Assembly (NCBI RefSeq): GCF_003429105.1
Contig: NZ_QVTD01000005.1
Coordinates: 62,001-126,000 of the forward strand
Direction of reading: 5' to 3'
Source: Peribacillus glennii
Lineage (GTDB): Bacteria > Bacillota > Bacilli > Bacillales > DSM-1321
Length of the DNA stretch: 64,000 nt
Shown here: positions 1-9,051 of the stretch, piece by piece
How the letters are laid out: every line of letters starts with the position of its first letter
Position numbering within the stretch: the stretch's first letter is position 1
Notes under the pieces: generated by a model
Databases searched by the model: none
What the model was told of the DNA's origin: nothing
The model's input: only the letters and a program-made list of their open reading frames with translations
Position numbers and translations under genes: made by a program

Positions 1-40
1 AAACAAATACGTTTTAAAACTAAAACCTACCAAGTGTAAG

Positions 41-70
41 CAAAAAAAGAAACGGAAGCTTATGCCTCCG
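41..70 (-). terminator. Terminator of ppiB
   Basis: On the minus strand a 7-bp stem (53-59 with 64-70, one G-U pair, loop TTAT) is followed by a T-rich run. It lies 8 bases past the ppiB stop codon. Confidence 0.7.
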
Positions 71-77
71 CCCGTCG

Positions 78-668
78 CTAAAGTATTTTTATTGATTTAA
101 TCAGGACATCTTGCACCGGTTTGTCTCCGTAGCCGGTTTCTAATTCAGCAATTTTATCCACAACATCCATTCCTTCGATGACCTGGCCGAAAACCGTGTG
201 CTTATGGTCAAGCCAAGGTGTGCCACCCTTCTCCATATAAGCTGTTATGATCTCATCCGGATAGCCGGCTTGCTTCATCTGCTCGCCCATTCTGCTGTCC
301 ATTTGCTTAGCCTGTACAATGAAGAATTGGCTTCCGTTTGTTCCTGGACCGGCATTCGCCATGGATAGTGCGCCGCGAATGTTAAATGCATGCATCGAAA
401 ATTCATCTTCGAACGGGGCGCCCCAAATGCTTTCTCCCCCCATGCCAGTTCCCTGCGGGTCGCCGCCCTGGATCATGAAATCCTTTATGACACGGTGGAA
501 AATAACACCTTCATAATAGCCATTTTTTGCATGGGTCACAAAATTCTCCACTGTTTTAGGTGCGATCTCAGGGAATAATTTTATTTTGATATCTCCCTGG
601 TTCGTTTCCATAACGACTGCCTCTTCATTTTCACGGACTTCTGCCGTTAATTGAGGATAGTTCGACAT
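78..668 (-). CDS. ppiB: Cyclophilin-type peptidyl-prolyl cis-trans isomerase
   Basis: Cytoplasmic prolyl isomerase that catalyses cis/trans interconversion of Xaa-Pro bonds and assists folding. The 196 residues carry the cyclophilin core: FHRV with the catalytic arginine near residue 59, IQGGDP near 66-71, and the [13 protein letters not shown] block near 104-116. An extra N-terminal segment of about 15 residues precedes the fold, making it longer than compact bacterial cyclophilins. There is no signal peptide. It is a single gene with its own terminator, divergent from kapB. The family assignment is secure; the client proteins are unknown. Confidence 0.95.
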   Translation of the reverse strand: MSNYPQLTAEVRENEEAVVMETNQGDIKIKLFPEIAPKTVENFVTHAKNGYYEGVIFHRVIKDFMIQGGDPQGTGMGGESIWGAPFEDEFSMHAFNIRGALSMANAGPGTNGSQFFIVQAKQMDSRMGEQMKQAGYPDEIITAYMEKGGTPWLDHKHTVFGQVIEGMDVVDKIAELETGYGDKPVQDVLIKSIKIL

Positions 669-891
669 ATTGGATAACCTTCTTTCTTTTCCTGTTTATG
701 TAAAGCTTTTTCATTTGGGACAGTTTCTCAGGTTTTTATCTAATTGTCCACTTTACACGATTATTTCCAAAAAATCATCTTTTTAGAAATTGGGATCTTA
801 CCGGAGGAGATTCAGGATCCTTCTTCCTGTTAAAAAATCAGTCAATTATGTATCATATAACTAATAACACGACTGAAAGGCGGATAATGGT

Positions 892-1278
892 ATGGCAGAG
901 GATATTTTTCAAGTAGGGGATAAAGTAACGGCCATTTATAAAACGGGAAAATACATCGGAGAGGTGACGGATATTCGACCGAACGCTTACCTTGTCAGAG
1001 TGCTCGCTGTAGCGAAGCATCCCATGCAGGGTGATCTGCATAACCCTAAGCAGACGGATGTTACCATCTTCCATCAACGGCGCGCCTTAGCTTTCAGGGA
1101 ACAGGCCAACGTGCCGAAGAATATGGTCAAGCATTATGAGGATGAAATTCCCGAATACAAAGCCTCTTTGCAGGAAGCTGTTGGCACAATGAGGCGCAAG
1201 CTTGGCGAGGAAGATAAGGAATGGAACCAAAAGAGCCTGGAGATGCTTGAGGCACTTGAAGCTGATTATTTCAAATGA
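892..1278 (+). CDS. kapB: Kinase-associated lipoprotein B, KapB
   Basis: 128-residue protein matching KapB, which in B. subtilis is co-transcribed with the sensor kinase kinB and needed for the KinB route into the sporulation phosphorelay. The N-terminal ~65 residues look like a small beta-barrel (VGDKVTAIYKTGKY...TVTDIRP type) followed by a helical tail. Despite the historical name I see no signal peptide or lipobox. An AAAGGCGG ribosome site precedes the ATG. No kinB is present upstream: the neighbour is divergent ppiB. It converges on kapD, as I recall for B. subtilis. Confidence 0.9.
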   Translation: MAEDIFQVGDKVTAIYKTGKYIGEVTDIRPNAYLVRVLAVAKHPMQGDLHNPKQTDVTIFHQRRALAFREQANVPKNMVKHYEDEIPEYKASLQEAVGTMRRKLGEEDKEWNQKSLEMLEALEADYFK

Positions 1279-1290
1279 GCGATCATGCAT

Positions 1291-1324
1291 AAAAGCCAAA
1301 TCAATTTTCGATGATTTGGCTTTT
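1291..1324. terminator. Bidirectional terminator between kapB and kapD
   Basis: A 13-bp perfect inverted repeat (1291-1303 with 1312-1324) has A/T runs at both ends, so it can stop both convergent transcripts. It overlaps the kapD stop codon. Confidence 0.8.
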
Positions 1325-1946
1325 ATAATGCAAGGTTATCAAATACTTTTGACAAATCAATCCGGTCTCCAATCGTAGTGGGTTCGTGGCTTTTCATATA
1401 ACTTTTATCTTTTTCCACAAGTTTAAAGATATTGAAAGTAGTGAGTGCATCATCCAGGGCCCGGTGGTGTTTTCCCGTTCCTTCCTTGCCGTACGCCTGC
1501 ACCGCTTTCCACAGCCCGGTTTGGTTCTGGTCGCCAAAAAAGCGCTTATACTCCATGGATAAATCAATATTACTGCCCCTGAACGGAAATGCAATCCCGG
1601 CCTTTTGGCAGTTTTGGCCCAAAACCTTCATATCCATGTTTCCCCATGTTACCGTAGTGGTAGGATGCGTTTGATCGTATTTCTTCAATAACGCAACCAG
1701 GTCTTCAAAAGACATTCCGCTATCAACCTGGTCCTGTGAGATCGATAGAAAGTTTTTGCAGCGTTCGGAAAGCTGCTTGAATTTAACAGGAATGACAAAT
1801 GAGGAATACTGGTCAATGATTTGGTCACCCATTACCGCCGCAAATCCCACTTCAATGATTTCCGGGTAAAACCCTTCAGGCCTTAATTTCCCCTCAGGCA
1901 TGGTAAATTCAAAGTCGATAAACAAATATTGCTTCCCATCCTCCAT
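1323..1946 (-). CDS. kapD: KapD, DEDDh 3'-5' exonuclease-like inhibitor of sporulation
   Basis: Matches KapD, reported in B. subtilis to inhibit the KinA pathway to sporulation. The fold is an RNase T/DnaQ-type exonuclease: DFEFT near residues 11-15 supplies the first acidic pair, and HHRALDDA near the C-terminal third supplies the last histidine and aspartate, so the active site looks intact. I chose the ATG at 1946 because GGAGG lies 9 bases upstream, inside the longer reading frame that starts at 1967. Its substrate is not predictable from sequence. It is monocistronic and convergent with kapB. Confidence 0.9.
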   Translation of the reverse strand: MEDGKQYLFIDFEFTMPEGKLRPEGFYPEIIEVGFAAVMGDQIIDQYSSFVIPVKFKQLSERCKNFLSISQDQVDSGMSFEDLVALLKKYDQTHPTTTVTWGNMDMKVLGQNCQKAGIAFPFRGSNIDLSMEYKRFFGDQNQTGLWKAVQAYGKEGTGKHHRALDDALTTFNIFKLVEKDKSYMKSHEPTTIGDRIDLSKVFDNLAL

Positions 1947-2239
1947 TTTCGTACACCTCCTTTTCATATTATTCTATCTTACAGGCTTGCCCTGTTAAAT
2001 ATTTGCAACCGTGTCCAGCCCAATCTTTATTCCCACATTATAGCAGAAATTTTCGAATTATTTTTATCTTTTTTACATTTTTCCGTCAATTTCCTATCAG
2101 TCTTACTTATTGAATATTTTTCTTCCTAAACCCTTTCTTCCTTAAAGCCTTTGGATTATCATGGTGAAGGAAATGGATTCATGAGGCCAGCCCTCACACT
2201 GTGCCCGCTATAAGAATATATTAGATAGGAAGTTGGCCT

Positions 2240-4090
2240 ATGCGCACGTTTCTTGGTTTTCTTTTTACCATAATGCTGGTCCCTTTGCTAATGGGTTTAT
2301 TCCTTTTATTTTATCAAGAATGGAACAACGTCCATGCCTTTCACGAGGTACTGGACAAGAAAATACCGGGCGATCAAATAGAGCTGTCTCAAACAAGCTA
2401 TATAAAATCCGGGAACGGGACAGTGATTACTGAAATCTCCGGCCCTCAAAAACGGGTATATATTGCTGACAAAGAAATCCCGCTGTTCCTTAAAGATCTG
2501 TTTGTCACCATCGAAGACAAACAGTTCTACCGGCATTCCGGAATTGACGCTGCAGCCATAAGCAGGGCCATGATCGCAAACTCCCGGACCAATTCGATCG
2601 AACAGGGAGGAAGCACAATCACCCAGCAGCTCGCGCGCAATGTTTTTCTTACCCATGAAAAAACCTACAACAGAAAACTGACGGAGCTTTTGTATTCCTA
2701 TCAGCTGGAAAGGATCCACTCGAAAAAAGAAATATTAGAGCTTTATATCAATGTAATCTATTACCATAACGGGAATTATGGCATAGAAGCAGCATCGCGT
2801 TTTTACTTCAACAAGCGGACAAAGGAACTTTCAAAAGCACAGCTTGCTTTTCTCGCGGCAATCCCGAACAACCCGAATCTGTATAACCCATTGAAACATT
2901 TCCATGCGGCGAAGAAACGCCAGGAACGGATTCTCTCGCAAATGGTCCGGGCAAACAAGGTATCTGCCGAAGAGTATAAGAAAATCATCCGGGAACCGAT
3001 TAGGTTGCACCCCAGAAAACAGCCTGATCTTTATCACGATTATACCGATTATGTGCAGAACGAACTGAGAGACCTGATTGCAGATGCTGAGGGATTCACA
3101 AAAAGGCTGGAAGACCCTGCTACACGCCCGAAAGCCTCCAAAGAGCTTGATAGAAAAGTAGCAAAGGTGCTGGAATCAGGAGTTACAATACATACCGCAC
3201 TTGATGGCGGGCTGCAGCAGCAAGCTAAACAAGCGGTGAAAAACCGCCTTTCCGGCACCTCGATCGAGGGTGCCACAGTGGTTATACAGCATAATACGCA
3301 CGAGCTTGTCTCTTTGATTGGGGGAAAGAATTATAAAAAAAATTCTTTCAACCGGGCCTATCAGGCATACCGGCAGCCTGGGTCGGCCATTAAGCCGCTA
3401 TTGGTCTATGCTCCTTATATCGAAGAAACAAATGCCAGTATCCTTGAAAGGGTCAGCGGCCAACGATACTGCAAGAACGGCTACTGCCCAAGGAATTATG
3501 GCGGGGGCATTTACGGCATGGTAACAATCAAAAAGGCCTTTGCCAAATCATATAATACACCGGCTATCCGCCTCCTTGAAAAGACAGGCATCAAAAAAGG
3601 CTTCAGCTATTTGGACTCCTTCCATTTTGACAAGGTGACCGTTAAAGACCACCATCTGCCTTCTGCTGTTGGAGGATTTACAATAGGCGTCAGTCCCCTT
3701 GAATTAACGGATGCTTTCACCAGTTTTCATGACGGGACCTACCTCCCTGTGCATGCCATCCGAAAAGTAACAAACAGGGACGGGAAAACACTTTATAAAT
3801 GGAATCAAAAACCAAAAAAGGTATGGACGCCCCAAACCGTTGCCAAAATGCGTCTGCTCCTCCATGAGGTAACCGTGAATGGCACGGCAAAGAGAGCATA
3901 CTTTCCCGCTGGTTATATCGGCGGAAAAACCGGAACAACCAATAATGTGAAGGATATGTGGTTTGTAGGCCTGACCGATAAATATACAACGGGAGTTTGG
4001 ATAGGCAAGGATCATCCTTCAAGCATCGAGTATATTCAGCAAGCCTATCCGAACCAGGCAATCTGGAAGGAAATCAATCAGCATAATTAA
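2240..4090 (+). CDS. pbpD: Class A penicillin-binding protein (transglycosylase/transpeptidase)
   Basis: Bifunctional membrane-anchored peptidoglycan polymerase of 616 residues. A single transmembrane anchor spans residues 6-26. The GT51 domain has the catalytic glutamate in IEDKQFYRH (E92) and GGSTITQQ (123-130). The transpeptidase domain has SAIK (S382, K385), SYN (437-439) and KTGT (563-566), so both activities look intact. It resembles PBP4 (PbpD) in size, and its position beside kapD matches pbpD in B. subtilis. PbpG is the main alternative; it is similar in length but sits elsewhere. No partner gene is co-transcribed. Confidence 0.88.
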   Translation: MRTFLGFLFTIMLVPLLMGLFLLFYQEWNNVHAFHEVLDKKIPGDQIELSQTSYIKSGNGTVITEISGPQKRVYIADKEIPLFLKDLFVTIEDKQFYRHSGIDAAAISRAMIANSRTNSIEQGGSTITQQLARNVFLTHEKTYNRKLTELLYSYQLERIHSKKEILELYINVIYYHNGNYGIEAASRFYFNKRTKELSKAQLAFLAAIPNNPNLYNPLKHFHAAKKRQERILSQMVRANKVSAEEYKKIIREPIRLHPRKQPDLYHDYTDYVQNELRDLIADAEGFTKRLEDPATRPKASKELDRKVAKVLESGVTIHTALDGGLQQQAKQAVKNRLSGTSIEGATVVIQHNTHELVSLIGGKNYKKNSFNRAYQAYRQPGSAIKPLLVYAPYIEETNASILERVSGQRYCKNGYCPRNYGGGIYGMVTIKKAFAKSYNTPAIRLLEKTGIKKGFSYLDSFHFDKVTVKDHHLPSAVGGFTIGVSPLELTDAFTSFHDGTYLPVHAIRKVTNRDGKTLYKWNQKPKKVWTPQTVAKMRLLLHEVTVNGTAKRAYFPAGYIGGKTGTTNNVKDMWFVGLTDKYTTGVWIGKDHPSSIEYIQQAYPNQAIWKEINQHN

Positions 4091-4654
4091 TTATTGCTTG
4101 CTGTAGAGCCATAAATTACAATGATTTTTATGTATAGATAATATTCCAACCGCAGGTGCACTATGGCTAAAAAAAGATAGAGATTTAAAAGGAAAGTCAT
4201 TTTCCGCTTATTATTATTTTTTATCGTGATGTTTTATATTTGGTTGCTAACACTCTTTTTGTTCTCTGGTTACAGTTTGGCTCGCCGCAACCGCTATGCA
4301 TTGATGACTTACTAGCGAAGCTAACGTGCGATAGCTGCACCAGCAGGCAAGGGTACAAGTTTATCACAACATAAAAACCCCCCTGATTGCTGATCAGAAG
4401 GGTTCAATTTGTAATAACAATGATGCCATTACTTTACATAAAATTGTAGTTCTCGGTCGCGCTCGATATAAAACACTATTTACAGCTAACACTACCAGGC
4501 TTGGGACGAACGTGACATCATTAAGACACCTAATTTATGTTACTTATTACAGCATGTTCATGTTCGCACTAAGGAAATTCCGTTTTATTAACCGCGCTAA
4601 TCGTCATGTAATGAATAAATAGCTTTGTAACGTAAGGCAGCTAAATGTATATGC
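4091..4654. other. 564-bp intergenic region downstream of pbpD
   Basis: AT-rich and mostly featureless. It holds a minus-strand terminator at 4372-4404 and a possible broken small membrane ORF at 4163-4315. I see no intact gene or RNA in it. The minus-strand lipoprotein transcript could read through to the terminator. Confidence 0.5.
4372..4404 (-). terminator. Terminator hairpin
   Basis: Inverted repeat 4376-4387 with 4393-4404 (small internal mismatch), followed on the minus strand by TTTTT. It lies about 250 bases past the lipoprotein gene at 4655-5191 and probably ends that transcript. Confidence 0.55.
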
Positions 4655-5191
4655 TTAAACACCTGGAGTTGGCGTCGGTTTTGCAAATCCCTTTTCGTAT
4701 TTCTTGTCAATTGCATCACGAATTTCTTTTACAGATTTACCGTTTTGTAAATCGATAACTGATTGGGCAGCTATTTGTAAGCAGACACCGCATTTTGTTC
4801 CGTGGTCGTCCCAAACAACTTTGCCATCTTTCTTGTTCTCAAATACAAAGCAGTCGTAATTATTCTTATGACCGGCTTCTTCCCCGCATCCACAGTAGCA
4901 TGGGATCTTTTCGAGCAGGTCCCTGCTTTTAGCTGCTGCCAGGTAAATTGTCTTCATATCATCCTCTTTATCATTTAAAAACTTTGGCAAGATGTCAGCA
5001 TTAGCAGTTTCTTCCCTAATATCGCCATGAGTGTGTGACTGTGTTTCTGCTGCGGCATTTTCTTTTGTATGTTCAGTGTGTCCTTCTTTATTAGCTTCTT
5101 TCTTGCTTGATTCAGCTGTTTCAGAAGGATTCGAACATGCGGTTAACAATGCGATTATCAGTGCAAGCAAAAATGTATATTTTAGTTTCAT
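4655..5191 (-). CDS. PCYCGCG-motif lipoprotein
   Basis: 178-residue predicted lipoprotein. The N-terminus has a hydrophobic signal ending in the lipobox LTAC (cysteine 19), then a charged linker rich in histidine (GHTEHTKE, QSHTHGD). The conserved block PCYCGCGEE near residues 98-106 defines the PCYCGCG family; further cysteines follow in NYDCF and TKCGVC. The pattern suggests a metal- or redox-active extracytoplasmic domain, but the family has no established function that I know. The upstream neighbour on the same strand is unrelated. Family call is firm, function unknown. Confidence 0.85.
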   Translation of the reverse strand: MKLKYTFLLALIIALLTACSNPSETAESSKKEANKEGHTEHTKENAAAETQSHTHGDIREETANADILPKFLNDKEDDMKTIYLAAAKSRDLLEKIPCYCGCGEEAGHKNNYDCFVFENKKDGKVVWDDHGTKCGVCLQIAAQSVIDLQNGKSVKEIRDAIDKKYEKGFAKPTPTPGV

Positions 5192-5319
5192 AAAAAAACC
5201 CTTCCTGTTTTTTTTGATAATACAAGTTTAGAATTCTTTTATCTTTAAAACAAGACGTGCCCATAAAGATTGCCAATGTTTAAGACAACGAAAACTTATT
5301 GGAATAACCTTGCTTACAA

Positions 5320-7161
5320 TCATCCTGGCCGGGATAATTTTTCTATATCCTTGATTACTGACAGGAATTGGCCCACTACAACCGGATCAAATTGAGTTCC
5401 CTGCCCTTTTTTCAACTCCTCAATAGCCAGCTCTTCCGATAAAGCATTTTTTCGGTAAGGCCGTGCCGATGTCATCGAGTGAAACGCATCGGCCACGGCA
5501 ATAATCCGGGCGCCCAGAGGAATGCCATCCGTCAGCCCATGCGGATAACCTTTCCCATCGGGCCTTTCATGATGGTACAGGACGTAAGGCAGGGTTTCCT
5601 TCAGCTCCTCGACTGAAGCAAGAATATGATAGCCTAATACAGGATGGGATTTCATGATTTCATATTCTTCATTTGTCAGGCGTCCTTCCTTATTCAAAAT
5701 GCCATCCGGTATCCCGATTTTGCCTACATCATGCAATAAGCCGGCAATGGAAATGTTTTTAACCTCTTCGTCCGCCAATCCCATACTGCTTGCGACGGCT
5801 CCTGCATATTTTGACACCCTCTCTGAATGGTTGTGGGTATAGGGATCTTTCACCTCAACAGCTTTGGCCAGTGAGAGAATCGTATCAAGCAGCCATTTTT
5901 GATCGTCCACTTTCCGGACGTAATTTTGTTTCCTGAACGATTTCAATTCACTCGCTAAAACAACCCGGTTCTTTCCATGCCCTTTCGCTGTATACATTGC
6001 CTGGTCCGCAGTATGGACTAAATTTTCTTCTTCTGCATCGTCAGGAAAAACCGCTATGCCAATGCTGATCGTGATTGGCGTTAAGACGCTTTGATTCCCA
6101 TGGATGGCCACCAGATGCCGAAGCTTCTCTGCCTTCGATTTGGCTGCAGGCCCATCCGTGTACGGCATAATTACAACAAATTCTTCACCGCCGTAACGGC
6201 AAACCGTATCATCGGGACCGACATTGGAAAGGATTAATTCGGATATCTGTTTTAGCACTTTATCACCGAATAAATGGCCCTCATGGTCATTCAGCTTTTT
6301 GAAATTATCAATATCACAGAATAGCAAGGCCATGGATTCGCCTGTTTCTTTTGCTTGTATCATACTTTCTGATAACTTTTGTTTGAAGTAAGCACTATTA
6401 TAGGTGCCGGTAAGTGAATCTGTAATGCTCTTAACATAACGGTCTTCCAGGTTGTATACCATCTCGTTAAAAGCTGCTGCGAGTTCATTGATCTCCCGGC
6501 TTGCATTGAGCTGTACTTCTTCATAATCCTTTCCTTGTTGAATGGATACGGCCGCTTCACGAAGAGACATCAGCGGCAATACAAATAAACGCCTTATGAT
6601 GTACCAAAGCAAAACGAATAGAATCACGCTGATGATAATACTGAAGATAGCCATAAATTCAATTCTCTGCTGGACCAGTGCTTCATCATCCGTCTCATCT
6701 ATAAAGATTTCTATGGCACCGATTATCATGCCATCCTCCAATAGGGGAGCAATAAGCCTGACACTTTGTTTCTCCCCTTCCTTCAGATGGGATATCATCG
6801 TTTTTCCTGATTCAAGGGAAGGGGACAATGTATCAGGGGTAGCGCTTCCAATAATGCTTCGGTCAGAAGAGGCTAAGACGGTGCTGCGCTCTCCCTTTTT
6901 AACATGGAGATTTAAAGCCAAAACATTTTCTTCCTGCTGTTTAATGTAATCAAAAATCTGCTGCACATCCTGGATTGAACGGGATTCCTCGTAACGGCCA
7001 TTGATTGTGGTCGTAATCCCTTTTAATTGGCTTACATATGTTTTTTTGACAGCATCGGAGATCGTATAAATATTAAAAATGATGCCAGCTGACATCGTCA
7101 CAAAAATCATGGCAGAGAACAATAAGATAATTTTTGACTGCAGTCCCAGTTTTCTATACAC
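5320..7161 (-). CDS. Membrane GGDEF and HD-GYP protein (cyclic-di-GMP turnover)
   Basis: 613 residues starting at GTG. Transmembrane helices near 12-32 and 170-190 flank an extracytoplasmic sensor region; a HAMP-like linker follows. The GGDEF domain (about 245-400) has an intact GGEEF motif at 324-328, so diguanylate cyclase activity is plausible. The RxxD inhibitory site five residues before it is replaced by GPDD. The C-terminal HD-GYP domain has HD at 477-478 and HHERPDGKGYP at 530-540, the signature of cyclic-di-GMP phosphodiesterases. The protein could therefore make or degrade cyclic-di-GMP in response to an external signal. The gene precedes the PCYCGCG lipoprotein on the same strand. 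Confidence 0.92.
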   Translation of the reverse strand: MYRKLGLQSKIILLFSAMIFVTMSAGIIFNIYTISDAVKKTYVSQLKGITTTINGRYEESRSIQDVQQIFDYIKQQEENVLALNLHVKKGERSTVLASSDRSIIGSATPDTLSPSLESGKTMISHLKEGEKQSVRLIAPLLEDGMIIGAIEIFIDETDDEALVQQRIEFMAIFSIIISVILFVLLWYIIRRLFVLPLMSLREAAVSIQQGKDYEEVQLNASREINELAAAFNEMVYNLEDRYVKSITDSLTGTYNSAYFKQKLSESMIQAKETGESMALLFCDIDNFKKLNDHEGHLFGDKVLKQISELILSNVGPDDTVCRYGGEEFVVIMPYTDGPAAKSKAEKLRHLVAIHGNQSVLTPITISIGIAVFPDDAEEENLVHTADQAMYTAKGHGKNRVVLASELKSFRKQNYVRKVDDQKWLLDTILSLAKAVEVKDPYTHNHSERVSKYAGAVASSMGLADEEVKNISIAGLLHDVGKIGIPDGILNKEGRLTNEEYEIMKSHPVLGYHILASVEELKETLPYVLYHHERPDGKGYPHGLTDGIPLGARIIAVADAFHSMTSARPYRKNALSEELAIEELKKGQGTQFDPVVVGQFLSVIKDIEKLSRPG

Positions 7162-7189
7162 GACTTTACTTCCCGCCTTTTATGTATGA

Positions 7190-7588
7190 TCATTTCATCT
7201 CGAAATTAACCGTTCGAAATACGCCATAGGGAGTATGGTCATTATTGTGCAGCGAAACCCGAACCTCGTTCGATCCCTTTTTTACATCTTTCAGTTCGAT
7301 GCGGAGCTGGGTCACTCCTTGCTTTTGCCCATTATTTACATACACATGGATATGGCCCTCTTTTTCTTTTTTCTCGCCGCCATACTTATCTTTTGAGATT
7401 CTGAGATCCGTATCGATAAATAAAATGGCCTTATGCCCCTCCACTTCTACTTTTACATCCAGCTTTGGTTTGTACTGTTTTTTCTTGGCGGCATTTTCTT
7501 CAATGACTTCAAGCCTTTCATGGGCGTGGGTATTGCAGGCAGTAATGAGCAATAGAACGGGCAATAAGATATAATAATATTTTCTCAT
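7190..7588 (-). CDS. Small lipoprotein of unknown function
   Basis: 132 residues from the ATG at 7588, which has GAGG about 8 bases upstream; the longer frame to 7633 lacks such a site. The signal peptide ends in the lipobox ITAC. The mature part is lysine-rich, with beta-strand-like segments (KLDVKVEVEGHKAILFID, VTQLRIELKDV) typical of an immunoglobulin-like domain. It sits 28 bases upstream of the GGDEF/HD-GYP gene on the same strand and may be co-transcribed with it, which hints at a sensory accessory role (inference). I do not recognise the family. Confidence 0.75.
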   Translation of the reverse strand: MRKYYYILLPVLLLITACNTHAHERLEVIEENAAKKKQYKPKLDVKVEVEGHKAILFIDTDLRISKDKYGGEKKEKEGHIHVYVNNGQKQGVTQLRIELKDVKKGSNEVRVSLHNNDHTPYGVFRTVNFEMK

Positions 7589-7679
7589 TTTTTTATCCTC
7601 TAACACTATTGTTATAGTAAATATGCACTCCACATACTACCATAGAACCATGGATAGATAAACCAAAACCCATCTTCAT

Positions 7680-7712
7680 AAAAAAACGACCTCCCCTTTA
7701 CGGAAAGATCGC
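7680..7712 (-). terminator. Possible terminator of the coiled-coil gene
   Basis: On the minus strand an imperfect hairpin with loop CCGT is followed by seven T residues. It lies about 40 bases past the stop codon of the 7752-8093 gene. The stem is interrupted, so confidence is modest. Confidence 0.4.
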
Positions 7713-7751
7713 CGTCAGGCTTCGTTACTGCTCCTAACTCCTTTGTATGCC

Positions 7752-8093
7752 CTATGATTGAACCGAGACATACGGCTTTGCTTCTTCTTGCCCCTTTACC
7801 TTATCGATTTTATCCACAAACATCTGGAATACCTTTTTCTTTTCCTCCAAGTCCTTGATCTCTTCTTTAAGTTGGTTAAATCTTTGTTCAAATGGCTTAT
7901 GGTAAAGCTCCCGGATGCTGCGGATGATCTCATCATTCACCGTTGACTGAACCACTTGTTTTGTAATCGAGAATTTATAGGAATATACTTGTAGCTCACG
8001 TTTGACCGATTCATATTCTTTGTCTATCTCTGCTAATAAATCACAGATTTCTTCCTTCCATTCCCCTAAAGACTTCTTGACATGCTCCTCCAT
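7752..8093 (-). CDS. Coiled-coil hypothetical protein
   Basis: 113-residue soluble protein with a strong AAGGAG site before its ATG. Almost the whole length is predicted helix, with heptad-like charged segments (residues ~10-45 and ~70-100). No transmembrane segment, cysteine pair or catalytic motif is visible. I do not recognise it. It is followed by its own weak terminator and has no clear operon partner. Confidence 0.7.
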   Translation of the reverse strand: MEEHVKKSLGEWKEEICDLLAEIDKEYESVKRELQVYSYKFSITKQVVQSTVNDEIIRSIRELYHKPFEQRFNQLKEEIKDLEEKKKVFQMFVDKIDKVKGQEEAKPYVSVQS

Positions 8094-8276
8094 GAGTCAT
8101 TCTCCTTTTCCTTCTTCCTCATGTATCCAAGAAAAAGCTTTTCTTACCATTCTATCGGGCAAACTTTTCAATTCTTTGTCCATAGGGTTACATATCGACG
8201 AATTTAGATTAAAATGAGATAACAGCGTATGAAAACGATAGTCTTTTAGAAGGCATCCTAAATGATGTTTTGGAAG

Positions 8277-8927
8277 TCACAGGCAATGGTCGTATGTTTT
8301 TATATAAAACCCCGTCGGTTCTGACCACTCGGCATAATAAATATCCTTAAGCTTAATGCCATCCCTGTCAATGCTTTGCGTCAACCATTCTTTGTCCTTG
8401 CCAACTTCCCTAAGATTATCTTCATGAACCCGACCTTCATTAACAAGCAGAATAGAGGGCTCCTCAGGTTCGTCCAAATCGGGATATCTTAGCACACTGA
8501 TTTCCCCGCTGGTTTCCAAAAATACATAATTTACTTCCTTTAACGAAAAAATGTTTTTCTGCCGGAGCATTCCCCTTAGTTGTTCCAGTTCCAGACTTGC
8601 TCGCTCCAATTCCCTGAGATTTACTTTCCCGCCTTTTATAAGTATCTGGCTTGTACCTTTTAACGGGGCCCTTAATTTATCGAATTTCATCGTAATCTTT
8701 TCAACCGTATAGATTAAAGCTCCCCAGGCAGCAATGGAAAATAGCATTTGCGGAATCGTATGGTCCTGGTGGTAGATTGTTTCTTCCACTGTCCCACCCA
8801 GTATCAATGCATATACAAAATCAAACGGGGTTACTTGCGACATTTGTTTTTTTCCTAATAGCCTGGTAACAATGACCAGCGATGCCAGCCCGATAACCAG
8901 CTTTAAAACAATAGTGACATAAATCAT
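8277..8927 (-). CDS. DUF421 family membrane protein (YetF-like)
   Basis: 216 residues from the ATG at 8927, chosen because AGGAGGG sits 9 bases upstream; a longer in-frame ATG at 8981 has no ribosome site. Three transmembrane helices occupy the first ~85 residues, including the RLLGKKQMSQ and TPFDFVYALILGG segments typical of DUF421. A cytoplasmic alpha/beta C-terminal domain follows (KGTSQILIKGGKVN, RGMLRQKNIFSLKEV). Several such proteins occur in Bacillus, some linked to spore germination, but the biochemical role is not established. Confidence 0.88.
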   Translation of the reverse strand: MIYVTIVLKLVIGLASLVIVTRLLGKKQMSQVTPFDFVYALILGGTVEETIYHQDHTIPQMLFSIAAWGALIYTVEKITMKFDKLRAPLKGTSQILIKGGKVNLRELERASLELEQLRGMLRQKNIFSLKEVNYVFLETSGEISVLRYPDLDEPEEPSILLVNEGRVHEDNLREVGKDKEWLTQSIDRDGIKLKDIYYAEWSEPTGFYIKTYDHCL

Positions 8928-9024
8928 GGTCCATGCCCTCCTGGCTTTGAGTTCTAGATGATGGTCTATTCCCCATTTCAAGCAGGTAGAACCATATGGA
9001 GAAAATTATTCTTGCAAGCAAAAA

Positions 9025-9042
9025 GAACCCGGGTGAGGGTTC
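9025..9042 (-). terminator. Terminator of yufK
   Basis: 6-bp GC-rich stem (9025-9030 with 9037-9042) with T residues after it on the minus strand and A residues before it. It lies 10 bases past the yufK stop. Confidence 0.65.
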
Positions 9043-9051
9043 TTTTCGAGA

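Noticed and set aside
2240-4090. Assignment as pbpG
   Set aside because: Both are class A enzymes of similar size, but the kapB-kapD neighbourhood matches pbpD.
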